Shown here: in pieces, positions 35,640 through 47,805 of the stretch
How positions within the stretch are numbered: position 1 is the stretch's first letter
How the letters are laid out: each line of letters starts with the position of its first letter
DNA from: Gnetum montanum
Lineage: Eukaryota; Streptophyta; Gnetopsida; Gnetales; Gnetaceae
Assembly (NCBI GenBank): GCA_015680685.1
Contig: MNCI01027250.1
Coordinates: 182,076 to 246,075 of the forward strand
Length of the DNA stretch: 64,000 bases
Direction of reading: 5' to 3'
Translations under genes and position numbers: made by a program
The notes under the pieces: model-generated
The model's database searches: none
What the model saw: the letters and a program-made list of their open reading frames with translations, nothing else
Told to the model about the DNA's origin: nothing

Positions 35640-36849
35640 TGCTTATCATACTTCTAAGAGGCTTCTAAGGATGGTTGTATGGATCTACACTTAGATGCTA
35701 GAAGGCATTGTGGTTTCCTCAAAAATTATCTTTGTAGGGCTACATTGATGGTTTTATCAGCTAGTGTGTTGCAAAAATTACCCTAATGTGTGCTAGATGT
35801 GAAACTAGAAGGAACACATATCAACTTACTACTTGCTAAATCCTTACACTTACCATCAAAAGCAAGAGCAACCCTGAAACCCTAACTTGAACTAGTAAGG
35901 CTAATTGAATGTGTAAAACCCCATAAGTCTAGGCATGCCCTTGGCCTCCTCTAACATGGTAAACCTTCCTTTGATAGAGGGTAACTCCTTAGTCCCCACC
36001 CACTGGGAGAAGTTGTTCCTCCTAGCCATGAACTAGTTTCTTAGGCTATCAATGACATTCTTAGGAATAATGAGTCAGATAACATAGAGACAATTCGACA
36101 AGTTGTCACATAGAACAGAGTAGGCAAAGTATGACATAGATGTTTTTCTTGTCACTAGCTCCTAAGCACCTAGTTGAAAGCCCAAGAAGGAAAGCCTAAG
36201 TAAGGCCAACATAAGAAACAAAAATCAAGAATACATGCATCTAATCTTAGGTTTGAGAATATGGATATTATAATATCCACATCTTCTTTGTAAGAAAACA
36301 TGAGACCTAGTAGGCTTTCTCTCTTTGACAATAGGAAGAAGAAATAAATAGAGAAATTACAGATGGGCACCAGGGCACTTTAGATGCACAAGTTTCTAGT
36401 TCACTATTCAACATAGAAGGGTAAGAGTAAGGTATTCAAATCAATGATAATCCTTTTTGCCCAGTCTACATTACCTGTTCATGATTATCTTATCTTGAAA
36501 TTGGAATGGTTTGTAGGGCCTAGATAAAACTCAATACCTCAAATTAATGTTTCTAAAAAATTCTATCAATGTGGTTCTTTTACAAAAAATAAAGATTATA
36601 AAATTTTCCTAGCATTTTTGGCCTTGGTAGGTTGGTGTTGAATCCTTGAATTAAGGCTTTAGTGAAAATTTAATCTATTTGTGATGTACCCATTTTGGTT
36701 TTAAGCACATTATTATTTGTCATCGTTACATTGGAATTCCAAGTGAAGGGCTTAAGTTTCTACATGTTTATGTCCTTGTTAATAATAATGATTATTAATA
36801 GTTTCAAAATGGCTTAATATTTACTCTAAGAGAAATTGGTTGATAGAGG
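35640..36849 (+). mobile_element. LINE fragment: ORF1-like tail and endonuclease start
   Basis: From 36481 the frame reads MIILS*NWNGL*GLDKTQYL then KLMFLKNSINVVLLQKIKI. This is the N-terminus of the apurinic-type endonuclease of plant LINEs (MIILSWN.RGLG.P.K...L..LI....PD...LQETK); both stops fall on the expected Trp and Gly/Arg positions. The preceding part (35640-36480) is low-quality coding, with a Lys/Arg-rich stretch near 36180-36370, and may be the end of ORF1. The element is cut at 36850 by the LTR next to it. Confidence 0.55.
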
Positions 36850-36854
36850 ATGAT

Positions 36855-37795
36855 TAATGAGCGGCGAGGTAACCCTATGCCCAACCATACGAATCACAAA
36901 GCATTCACATGCGATCTGATTAAATTTCATGGACTTTACAGTTTTCAATACACTACTCTTCTAGGAAGCGAACCTTGTTCTAAGGTCATTTGTTGTCTTC
37001 CAGATTACACTTGTGAAGCATAATGGTATGGTTAAGAGTAATCTACGCATATCATTTTTATCATTTTATGTTTTATGTTTTTGGGTGCTTGAAAAGAGAG
37101 AGAGAGATAGAGTAATTTAATGACTAATCTAAATTAACTAACTAACTGGTCTCTAACTAATCCTAACACAAGCATCTGTTCCTACTTTCTGTACACATCT
37201 TGAACCCACGTATCCACTACTAGGTTACCAAGCACTATGCTATTGGATGTACCAATCAATAATGCTACTAGGATTACCAAGCGAATATGTGTTATGCTCA
37301 AAGTGATTGTACTTATGTATTTAATCTCTCTAGCTTATCTTACTTAATTAGCTTAATTATTGGAGAACATTAAATAACTAATTGAAAGCATTAAATGCAT
37401 AAATAAATATCTAAACTATTCAAAATCCTATAAGGTTTATCAAGAAGCTTGTCTTTATTGTTGTGCACACTATCATGCTCAGGTATGACAATGCTCGAAT
37501 AAAGATCCATACACTCAATGAATCCTATTGTGGGCATATTCTAACTTTCAAATGTAAAAACTACAAGAGTTTGGTTACTACTATGAATCTGATGCCCATA
37601 AACATAGCTAGCAGATCATATTTATAGTTTTTTCACTAGGGTTGTGTCAACAGAGCCCCATCAACATAACAAACGCTACATCAATGTGGCCCCATTGATA
37701 GTGCATCACCATGTAAATGGGACCTCATCGATGGGGGCTGTCAATGAGGTTGTGTCAACAAGGGCCCATCAATGTGGCTTATTAATGCTTCATCA
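36855..37795 (-). repeat. 3' LTR of an Athila-like element (minus strand)
   Basis: About 941 bases. On the minus strand it starts TGATGAAGCATTAATAAGCC after GTATGGGTA and ends CCGCTCATTA, the same ends as element B's LTRs, and it shares the blocks CTTGGTAACCTAGTAG and GTTGGGCATAGGGTTACC. U3 (37640-37790) repeats the motif CCCATCAATGTGG / CATCGATGGGG. TATA-like CTATAAATATGATC (minus, near 37618). No PBS follows the U5 end, so it is a 3' or solo LTR. Confidence 0.8.
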
Positions 37796-38039
37796 TACCC
37801 ATACAACTGAATGAAAACTCATCCTCGAGTTCTTTTACAAAATTGGGAAGGTATGGTATTATTTACTGACTCTTAACAAAACAAAACAAATGAACTCAAC
37901 AAAACTAAGTGCTTGAGTGTATAGATGAACAAATTATAAAAATTGTGATGTTCATGACACAAAATTGAATACCATTACATGACTCTATAAAAATTTTGAT
38001 AACACATCCTTTGATGACATGAAGATAGTGGTGAAGATC

Positions 38040-40338
38040 AGACAGTCCTAGGCAATAGTGGCTCCTGAGGCTTTGAAGGACCTTCATCAACTTCAGGCCT
38101 ATGCAGTGGTTGAGGCAATTGCGGTTGTCCTACTACAATAGCAACCTCTGATGGAAGGTAGAAGGCATCAAGCAATGTTTTCATCTTCTCCATGTTACTT
38201 CAGGGATCATTCATGATCTATGCATCTTTACTAATGTTGGCCAAAATGGGAACATCCCATGGACAAGGCACGATTGGGAACATCTCCTTTACATTGACAA
38301 ACCAGGTAGCGAACTATTTACGTTTGATGTCGAATGCTCTTACTACATTTTGCAACTCCTAGTAGTCATTCATTCATCTAGCTAGGTTCTTAGTAGTTGA
38401 TCTTTGATCTATGAAATATGCCATGAGAACTTTGAGTTCAACATTAGCCATTGTAAGTTTGTCCTTGGTGTTCTTGTGGTTCTTGAACTTATCCTTGTAC
38501 AAAAAGTACAAGATGGCCACTTGCTTCTCCAACTCATACCGTAGTCATCTAATAGTCAACATGGCCAAGTTTTCATAATAGAGGTTGGAAAGCTCCATAT
38601 ACTTCATCATCTCCTTGATTTGCAACTCATTTGTGTAGATTTCCACTTTAGTGTAGGCATCTATTCCATGAACGATGGATTGCCAAACTTTCCTTCCTTA
38701 CTAGAGTTGTTGGAGGGTATCATTTACCTTTGCCTTTGCCAATTAGATATCTTTTTCATTTATTTCCTTTTGTAGACCAACCTGCTCTATGTAATGATCT
38801 TTAACTTTCTCAAATTTGAGAGCTTTAGCTTTCTAGGAAACTATCTCAATTGCAATATTCTAGTGAAGGGTGTACATGTACTCCATGGAGAGATTCCTAT
38901 TCTTTACTATGAATCTCCTTATCTCCATATTTTCTCTAGCTAGCTACTCTTGTTGTTGATTAATGAAAGTTGTTAACTATTGCTTGCGCAAATCAATGTT
39001 TCATAGGTGATAGTTCTTTGTAGTCAGTTGGACATTCTCTTAGCGGTTCTAATCTAAGGCCTTCTGAATCTTGTGCTACTTGGCTTCTGCCAAGTATCTA
39101 TAGAACACCACCATCTCCATTACATTCTGAACCCCTTTGAGCATATACTAAAGTTATTGTATAGCTTCATCTCTTGTGAGTGTTAAGTTGAGAAACATAG
39201 GATCAGCAACTTAGGCTCTTAGGTCAGCAACCTTCATAGCCAAGCATTCATTCTACTCTCTAGCTATTTTGAGTTGCCTCTTCAATATAATGATGTTCTT
39301 ACTCCTTACCTCTAATAGCTCTAACTGGGTTGTAGTGATGTTATTTGGAAGGTCAAAGACATTCAAAAGCGATTTCCTAGTTTCTAGTAGTCAACCTAAC
39401 AACTCTTCATGCTACATTGCACTTATTTTGTCACTTATAGTTCCCATAGACATTTGCACATCTTTGAGTGTAGTGATGTCTGGTGTAGATGTCGCAGGTG
39501 CATTGAGAATTTTAGCAATCCTGTCAACAACCACTTCTACTACTGTTTCTTGCCCTTAGTATTGTGTTACCAGAATAGTTTCCCCTTCACCCTCCTCCAA
39601 GTGCATCAAGAAGGTCACAGTGTTCCCAAAAATCTCTGGGAGTGGCTATTATTTTGTGAGAGATACTATGACCTCCTTGGTACTTGGATTCAACCTTGCG
39701 GGTAGCTACATTCTTTGGGCTGAGAAAATGGATCCATCCTCATGCATAAAACTAATTGTTTGGGCTACCTCATTAAGGTGACTCATGGATGGTCTATATA
39801 TGGATAAATCCCCACCACTCATGCCTACTCTTTGCTCTTGTTCACTCAAGAGCCATTCTCTATATTCACGCAATCATTGAGCAGTTGCAACTATGTTTGA
39901 AATTATTATTTGAGTGGTAGGTGGTGGAGGTCACTGCTCCTTTTCTTAAATTATAGTTGTAGGTGTTTTATCCTTCATCATTTCTACCTAGCTAGCGATT
40001 AGAATAGTTTTGACATTGTTATTGGTATAACAGACTATCCCTCCCCTTCGATAGAGTTTCCTAATGAGGCATGGAAAAGGGAGTGTCTTCCTTTCGTATT
40101 CGTTTTCTTTAAAGTGCTTCTCCATCTCTAGATAGATCAGGTACAAAAGGTTGACTGGGAATCTCCCACTTAGAGTGGCACATGCTTGGGTAGAGAAGCC
40201 AGTGACTTTTCTTGGCCTCACCATGGTATTAAGGTTGAAGTTTGCAATCTTGTAATGGATCCTCTCTAGTGGTGTAAGCATGCCAAACTCCTTGCAGTTG
40301 ACACAATCAAATCTGAAAATAATTAGATATAAAAACAC
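38040..40338 (-). pseudogene. Long accessory ORF upstream of the 3' LTR (about 766 codons, many stops)
   Basis: A single minus-strand frame runs from 40338 to about 38040; I checked the same register at 39870, 39588, 38610 and 38121. The N-terminus has VTGFSTQACATLSGRFPVNL then FPCLIRKLYRRGGI, resembling the plant retrotransposon accessory domain (FPSLIT.LCRRAGV). A Pro-rich part (near 39930) follows, then REYREWLLSEQEQRVGMSGG, a long Leu/Glu/Lys-rich probable coiled coil (39600-38500) and a Pro-rich end (QLPQPLHRPEVDEGPSKPQE). Just upstream, minus-strand TTATTTTCAG before ATTTGATTGTG (near 40317) looks like a 3' splice site. About 20 in-frame stops, no net frameshift. It lies about 245 bases before the LTR. 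Function unknown; it could be an env-position or Tat-type extra ORF, or the sole ORF of a non-autonomous element. Confidence 0.65.
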
Positions 40339-40339
40339 A

Positions 40340-40950
40340 CTACAAATTATCTAGAGAAATTATTAAAATCCTACAGATCTGAATAAATCATTAGAAGCAA
40401 AATATTGTGCTGTAGTAGGTCAAGAAACACTATAAATCACTCTCAAAATGTTCTAAACTCTAGCAAACATTTGTTGTGATAACAAAATGGAAGTAGAATG
40501 AAAACAGTAAAAATAGCACAAGAACATAGAGAGTTATGTGGTTCAACCCCTTTTTACCCTACTTCCACAACAATGCTGATCTACCTTCTATTCTTCTCAA
40601 ATCTTCAAGACACAAGTCGTCCTTGTAACTTTTCCAAACACCCAATTTGTTATTCCAATAGATCTCATATCAACACCAACAAGACTCATGTCTCCAAGGT
40701 AAAACCTTGATACAATGCACTTCAAAGCACACACTAAAGGCTACCCCAAGCCTTCTATTTATGAAGAAACATGAGGACCAAACCCCAATCCTAATACATG
40801 TGGGATAAAACAGCAAGCCTCCTATTTATGAGGAAACATGAGGACCAAACCCAAATCCTAATACATGTGGGATAAAACACATTCCCACATCAAATGCAAC
40901 ATAAAATAAAATACAACAATTAATGTATTTGTCTTCATTTTTCCAATAAT
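40340..40950 (-). repeat. Copia-like LTR remnant
   Basis: On the minus strand it reads GGGGTTGAACCACATAACTC then CTTGTGCTATTTTTACTG, the R-U5 style of many plant LTRs. A 67-base tandem duplication (40748-40814, 40815-40881) includes a CATAAATAG TATA-like core in both units. No partner or coding region nearby. Confidence 0.35.
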
Positions 40951-40951
40951 G

Positions 40952-41460
40952 TGTAACTTTAAAGTTTTTTAATACCTTTTCTCATTAGTTAGTTACACTT
41001 TGGGTAAGGTTGGACCATGGTAGATTGATTATTTTATTATTATTCTATCAATTATTTATTATAATTATCATCAAAGCTTATTGGGAAACTTTAACTCTTC
41101 TGATTTAGTGTTTAACAATTAATTTATTAGTTAAACCTTTGTGGGAGTTAAAAAATTATGAAAAATTTTCTATCAAAAATGGTGCATTTGTGGGCCCCAT
41201 GATGAAGAGCTTACCTCTAGTAGCTATAGGTCAAAGAATAGAGTGACTTGGATAAATGATTTGTGAGTTATGGGCACTGGAAAACTCCTTTGGCATTTGT
41301 GATAAATTGTAAAATTCTAAGTCGGGTCACGCCTATTTATACTATTTCTCCACCACATCGATGAGGCCCCATATACATGGCTTTGTATACAAGTCTACTT
41401 CATCGATGGGGCCTTGTATACAGGGCCCATCGGCCAAAATTTTCAAAGTTGAATATCTCT
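40952..41460 (-). repeat. Solo-LTR-like repeat, copy 1
   Basis: About 510 bases shared with 50820-51305 in the same orientation. On the minus strand: CATCGATG/GGGCC motifs, a TATA-like GTATAAATAGGCG (near 41340), AACTCCCACAAAGGTTTAAC and an AAAGTTACA end. It cuts the 3' tail of element E. Orientation is inferred from the TATA box and the CA end. Confidence 0.6.
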
Positions 41461-42999
41461 AGAAATATAATGAATGTTTCAATGAAATTGAGGTCCATGG
41501 AATCCTAGAAAAGCCAAGAATATTAAATATGGTCTTTGAAAGCTCAAAAACTGAAAATTTTGATAAAGAATGTATATAATGAATAAAATATGTAAATGAG
41601 CACATGGTATGATGTGGAAGATGGATGTACAAAAGATTCTCGCTACAAGAATGTCTAGGGATAAGATATTTAACAAATTCAACCAAGGTATATGCAAGTG
41701 GATCCTCCCCATAGTAGGCACATGCCCATTTTTCCCTTACATAAACTCAACCTAAGGAGTCCATAGGCCCCATAGGTGACTAATGGTTAATGGAAGTTAA
41801 GGACCAAAACTTGAAAGATTCTACCTAAGAATTAAAATACATCAAACAAAGACATGGAATCAAGAACATGGACACCAGTAGTAAGGTGAGTTATGGATAG
41901 CATAAATGGATGATGGAGATGGTGAAATGGAATTCCCAACTAAGGTCATAAGAAGCCCCTTATGGAGTTCATGTTTAAAATGACCAAAGAAGATCCATCC
42001 TTAGTCTAGACCAAGACCAACCTCATTTAATGACTTTGCATCATCACTCTAAGACTAATCCACCACCCGACCCCTACCCCCCCAAAGAGACACAAGAGTG
42101 CTTCTACAAAACAACCATTGTTTCATAAAGAGAAGAAAAGAGATGTAGGAAGTGAGAGAGGGCCTTAGCTAGAGGGGACCTTCAGGCATGGGTGCATGTC
42201 TTTATAGTCCCATAACTAGTGCTTATATCCCATTTATTTTTCTAAGGGGTGTGCTTTGAATTCCCATCATTTTTTTTATTTCTTATTTCTTTGTTTTTGT
42301 TATTTTTTTCTTTTTTTGGATGGAAACCACACCATGAAAAGACTTTATTTGACTTCCTATTTAATGGTTGGAATGGAATTGTAAGAAGTCCATGAAAAAC
42401 ACACAAGCACTCACGTAAGTAGAAAAGTACAAAGAGTATTGAGTCCCCTTGAAGTCACACCCTGTTCAAACCTTTGAATCCTTCCCAATTCCAAAAACTA
42501 CCAAGGTTACAAATTTATTAATAGTTGATTTAATACAAGGAACCTCAAACTTCTAGAATAAGAAAAATCCTAGAGTTTTTGAATGGGTGGATGTCATGGA
42601 CTCACTGCTTGTTCCATGAAAAAGAAATCATGATTAAGCTATTGATATAAAAATTCAAAAATAGAAACCAGACAGTAGCAAACCAAGCATTAAGTACAAG
42701 CCACCATTAGTAGTAGCTACAACACCATTATGTCCTGTTGACAATAAAGCACTTTTATTAGCAAAAATTTGAAAATCACACTTAAACAAAATAAAACAAA
42801 ACAAAGTATAGAAGAAAGTGTGAAATATTCAATAAAGATTCAAATCTACTAACAACGGTGTAGAACAAAAAATGGTGTAAAACGAAAAAAATTTTAAAAA
42901 TCAATAAGTTGTAAAATAAATAAATTGCAAAATCAAAAATGTGAAAAAAAATAGAAAAACTGAGGAACCATATGTATGATTATCATGGATAACCATCTT

Positions 43000-44400
43000 C
43001 CCCATGGTTGAGTTGGAAGGAGGAGATCTAAAAAATTAAACATGGTTGCCCATCCATTGAGGTAGTTATTACATTGGCTTGTCTTGGTTGTAGGAAAAGC
43101 TTCACTTGTTGGATGTTGCCTAAATGCTTTTTATTTAGGATTTCAAGTTTGTATATGATCATGGCCCCAAAAGAAAAGGTTTCAGCAATTATATAAGGTC
43201 CTTTCTACAATGTTTAAAATTTTATTTTCTGAGGTGCGTGTGGGATTCTAGTAAAGAACCTTATCTCCCAGTTGGAATTTCACTTTCCATATTCTTTGGT
43301 CATGTTGTTGCTTGTTGAATGCCTTGTACACCTCATTCAAAGAGAGGGCCAACAGTCAATTTTCATCTAGCACGTTAAGGTTGATTAGTCTTTCTTTTTG
43401 TGCTAGGCTTACATCAAGATTCAGGTCAAAGGCTATTAAGAGTGTACAGAGCTCAAATTGAATTAGGAGCATTGGAAGGTTTCTGTACACTATCTTGCAG
43501 GGACTGCAGCTAATAGGAAGTTTCCATGTTGAATGATAGGCCAATAGGGCATTATTGAGTTTTGTGCTCCAATCTTCTCCTATATTTGCTTATGGTACTT
43601 GTTAGGATCTTTGTGATCTCCTGGTTAGTTACCTTTGCTTGGCCATTAGTCTAGGGATGATAGGGTGTTATTAATTGATGCTTAACCCCCAAGCATTGCA
43701 TTAGCTTTCTAAAATTGGCATCCATAAAATGAGTTCCATTGTTAGAAATCAATGCACGTGGCATCCCAAACCTATTTACAACATGTTATTGTATAAATCT
43801 AGTAAGAGTGGATAATGTACAATCGATATGGCTACTACTTCTACCAATTTTTTGTAATAGTTGACTACTATGATGATATACATCTTTTCATTAGACATGG
43901 GTGTGATGGGACCCATGAAGTCAATGCCCCATATGTCAAAGGGCCCCAATGGTTGAATTCACTATTGAGAGCTTTCCATTCAAGTGGTTGTCCCATCATC
44001 TTGTTGACAATGTTCACAAGATCAAACAAACTGATGGGCATCCCTAAATATTATAGGGCAATAGTATCTTGCCATCAGGATTTTTATGGTTGTGCATCTC
44101 CCTACATAGTGGCCTCTGCAAGGCCCTTCGTGAGCATCCTAGAGAATGCATAGTTGATCTTCATTAGGGACACACCAACAAATCAGACCATTGGTGGACA
44201 CCTTCTAGAGGTGTTATTTGATTTCCATAAAGTATTTAGCTTGATGAAGAAATTGTTGCTTCTTTCTAAAGTCAAGATCTTGTGGCATCTCTTGAGTGAG
44301 AAGGTAAGTGAGGATTCTATTGTACCATTTTGTTTCTATGGCCATTTGGTCATTTATTACTCCTGTAAAGAGGAGTTAGTCTAGAAATTGATTAAAGAGT
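43000..44400 (-). pseudogene. Integrase, element E
   Basis: Core GIDFMGPIT keeps the first Asp; ISNNGTH has Asn for the second (as in B); NGQAKVTNQEI has Lys for the Glu (43633-43635). C-terminal part STWKLPISCSPCKIVYRN and LNLDVSLAQKERLINLNVL. Confidence 0.83.
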
Positions 44401-44439
44401 GGACTTTCCTCTTCTTTGTAATCTCATCTTAATTAAGAT

Positions 44440-45975
44440 AGGTGGTCAACGACCACATTCTTAGTTCCTTTTTGATCTACCATTGTGAGATCAAATTCCT
44501 ACAAGATCACAAGCCATTGTATGCTATGATAGCTCACTATCAACTTATTCATCAGGAAGTAGATGACACTATGGTCTATGTATATAAATACTTTATAGCC
44601 AAGAAAATAGTGCCTAAACTTGTCAAGAGCATACACCACTACCATTAGTTCTTTTTCAGTTGTGATGTAATTCAACTATGCATCCACAATGCTTTGGCTC
44701 ACGCAATGGATGTAATATGGATGTTTTCTATCGTCCAACTGCATAAGCATAGCTCCCAAAGCATATTTAGATGCATATGTCATTATGTGAAATGGTCTAG
44801 ACCAGTCTAGTGCCTATAGAATTGGAGTTTCTATGAGTTTTTCTTTCAACTATTGGAATGCATGTTCACATTCCCTGGTCCAGATGAATGGAGCATCTTT
44901 CTTTGTTATCTAGACCAATGGCTTTGCAATCTTAAAGAAATTCTTTATGAATTATTAGTAGTAACCATTATGTCTAAGGAATGATTTGACATCTTTGACT
45001 ATCTTTGGTTGATGTGTACTTCCTTGGATGATCCTTATCTTTTCTAGGTCTACCTCAATCTCTTCTTGTAAAATTCAATGCCCCAACATAATGCCTTCTT
45101 AGATCATGAGGTGAATTTTTTACTAGTTGAGCTATAAATCTATTTTCACACATCTTTTCAGTACTTGCTCAAGGCTGTCCAAGGCTTGCTCAAACGTAGC
45201 TCAATAGGTGGAAAAGTCATCCATGAAAACTTCCACACCACTATCAATTTGTTGTTGGAAAATACTAAGTACCAGGTGTTGAAATGTTGTAGGGGCATTT
45301 CACAGACTAAACGATATCTTACAATAAGAAAAAATCCCCCAGGGACTTGTGAATGTTTTCTTGACCTGATCTTCTAGCGTAATTTGGATTTGGTTATAAC
45401 CGCTATATCCATTCACAAAGCTATAATAGCAATGCCTCAATATGGTATCCAAAAATTGATCCACAAATGGCAATGAAAAATGATCTTTAAATGTTACCAT
45501 ATTCAACAGCCTAAAGTCTACGTAGACCTACCACTTGACGCCTTTCTTTGGCATAATTACGAGTGGGCTAACCCACTCACTATCCACAATGGGACAGATG
45601 AACCCTGCCTTGAGGAGTTGCTCTATTTACTTCAATTTGGGAATCAGCTATCTTTGTGGCTACTTTATTGGCTTCATGGTTGGGTTGGTGTAAATGTGAT
45701 ATTGGCATATCCTTGGATCGATTCCTGTCAACTTAGGATATGACCAAGCAAAGGTTGTTGGCCATTTGTTAACCACATGTAACAGATTTTCTTTTTATTC
45801 AGGAGTAAGTTTGGCATTGATTATGACCATTTTACCATTGCTTAAAAATGCATATTCCATGTTGGTCAGTAGAGTTTTCAACTCTAAGGGGTCCTACTTG
45901 AAGTTCTCAGGGATTTCCAACTCTCCCCAATAGGTATCATCATCTTCATCATCAAAGAGTTGGTGATTTTGTAAG
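44440..45975 (-). pseudogene. RT and RNase H, element E
   Basis: Linker NKWPTTFAWSYPKLTGIDPR; RT HCYYSFVNGYSGYNQIQITL and KKTFTSPWGIFSYCKISF, then VFMDDFS with MDD at 45216-45224. RNase H: YALGAMLMQLDDRKHPYYIH, TEKELMVVVYALDKFRHYFL, DHSVIYFLMNKL, then DQKGTKNVVVDHLS. Confidence 0.83.
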
Positions 45976-46999
45976 AAAAGAAACAAAAATCCTTTGTTTA
46001 ATACCTCCTACAACAGCCTAAATCTCCCACTTTTGATGAAGCATTATAATGATTTGCTACTAGATTAGCAAGAGACGTTATCCCAAATCATCAAGGAGGA
46101 AAGCTATGTCCATTATGCATGAATGAAGAAGAGGCTATATTGGTAGAAAAGAATCAAAGATTAATGGATTTAGGATGAGCATCAAACCACTTACTACTTT
46201 CTCATGATTCTTTGAATGAACACACTAGAGTTGGTAGACATAGCCACATGCAGTTACAATTGTTTATAAGACTACTTGAATAGTTCTTTGCTAGTTGAAA
46301 ACTTGCTTCGAAATCCATCAAACTTTGACAATGATGTCCAAAGGATCCTTAAAGCCCTTCAGTAAGTCCTTACAAGCATAAATAAAATATTATTATGTAT
46401 GTTCTCCATTCATCTAATTTTTAAGTACACATAAAAAAGGTTAGGATTAAATAGGGATTCCTAAAAAATATCAAGTCATGGTGATTATTATTATCTTTCA
46501 ATTAAATGCAACATTTACATATTTATAGATCTTTTTTCTCATATTTATATAGCCTCCTATGATTTTATACAATGTTATTTTAAGAAGACTATCAAAGGCT
46601 TTCCCCTTTTGAGGAGGAGATTCAATAACTTGTAATTTTAGCTTCAACTAATAACTCTCCTAGGTTAGATACTTGAAATTTTAAGCTTTTTGTTTTGTTA
46701 TTTTAAAACACGATGAACAATGATCTCACATTTCTACTATGCAATTGTTTTAAATATGCTTTCTTTTCTAAAGGATAGAATTGAAACACCACTAAGAAAT
46801 ATCATTTTGCAACTTGTAGCCTTCGCCATCAAACCCAAGGCTAGAATTTTATTGCAAAATGTAAAGATTGTAATCCATGAGATGCAATTTCACATACTTC
46901 AACTTTTGGAGTTAAAAAAATGTCTTGTAAGTTATCATAGCCTCACTTCCCAAGTAAAAAAAGCAATGTCATGTCTATATTTTGGTTTGGGAAGGTTCA
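45976..46999. other. Unassigned region
   Basis: A coding-looking patch at 46065-46190 reads RDVIPNHQGGKLCPLCMNEE then EAILVEKNQRLMDLG, with a C-X2-C pair. I cannot assign it to a family. An open stretch 46720-47055 (111 codons) has no motif and is probably chance. Confidence 0.3.
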
Positions 47000-47374
47000 A
47001 AAGGCTTTTTGGATTGCCAAAATTGGCATTTTCATGGGTTTTTTTGGGGCTATAGCCTCAACCACACTAGAACCATCTACCCCTAGCATTGGTGATGTTA
47101 GGTTTTCATTTTCCCAACAATGGACAACATAGTTATTATAATTACCAATGGTGTTCTGCATGGTCAATGTAGGAGATGTTGGGTTTCCTTTTTTTTATGA
47201 AGCCAATGTTGGAATGGTTGGGGTTTTCACTTTTCCAACCATGGCTAGTGAAGTCACTATAATTTCTAGCATAGATGCTCCAAAGCCAGTGTAGTTGCAA
47301 CAAAGCTAGTGTAGTACCAAAAGTTTGTTTACTATTTTTAGTATCTGGTGTGGTTTTGATGGTTTCCATCCATT

Positions 47375-47706
47375 ATGATGCTAAACTAGCACAACATTTG
47401 TCTACTATGATATTAAACTAGCATAGCATTCATCAATTATGATGCTAAATTGGCACAGCTCATCCTTGGGTCACAACATTAAACTGGCACAATGTGTTTG
47501 CTATGACTATAAAGTAATAATTCACCATGACTTTAAAGTGGCACAACACATCTTCTATGATGTTAAACTAGCACTAGTAGTCCACTAGGACTATAAACTA
47601 GCATAGCATGGTCTTCTAGGACCTTAAACTAGGTTCACAATCTTCTAGGACCTTAAACTAGTAAGGCCATAATCTACCAAGACCTTAAATTGGGTTCACG
47701 GTTAGC
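47375..47706. repeat. About 30-base tandem array, 11 units
   Basis: Units of 24-34 bases start ATGAT or AGGAC and centre on TTAAACTAGCA, for example ATGATATTAAACTAGCATAG. Units near the right end switch to AGGACCTTAAACTAG. Confidence 0.75.
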
Positions 47707-47805
47707 CACTAATAATTCCTTCCATCCTCCTGCAAGCAAGCAAGTGATCATAACCATTTCCTCCCTTCTACACCATGTGGACAAGCATGTTATAGTCCCG
47801 AAATG

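Larger units (their letters stand above)
41461..45975 (-). mobile_element. Element E: pol half of an Athila-like element
   Basis: Minus strand. It begins in the protease-RT linker (DDTYWGELEIPENF), then RT, RNase H, integrase and the non-coding tail, and is cut at 41460 by the solo-LTR-like repeat. Gag, protease, PBS and 5' LTR are missing; the break near 45975 adjoins unrelated sequence. The tail 41461-42990 matches B 13840-14900. It may once have belonged with the LTR at 36855-37795, but the unusual ORF and two repeats lie between. Confidence 0.8.

Noticed and set aside
43815-44384. Plus-strand ORFs of 112 and 76 codons
   Set aside because: Antisense shadows of the element E integrase.
36855-45975. 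One intact element from E pol to the LTR at 36855
   Set aside because: The interval holds a copia-like LTR, a solo-LTR-like repeat and an ORF absent from relatives B and C, so continuity is not shown.
46720-47055. 111-codon ORF as a gene
   Set aside because: No motif, start context or homologous copy; length is within chance for this composition.
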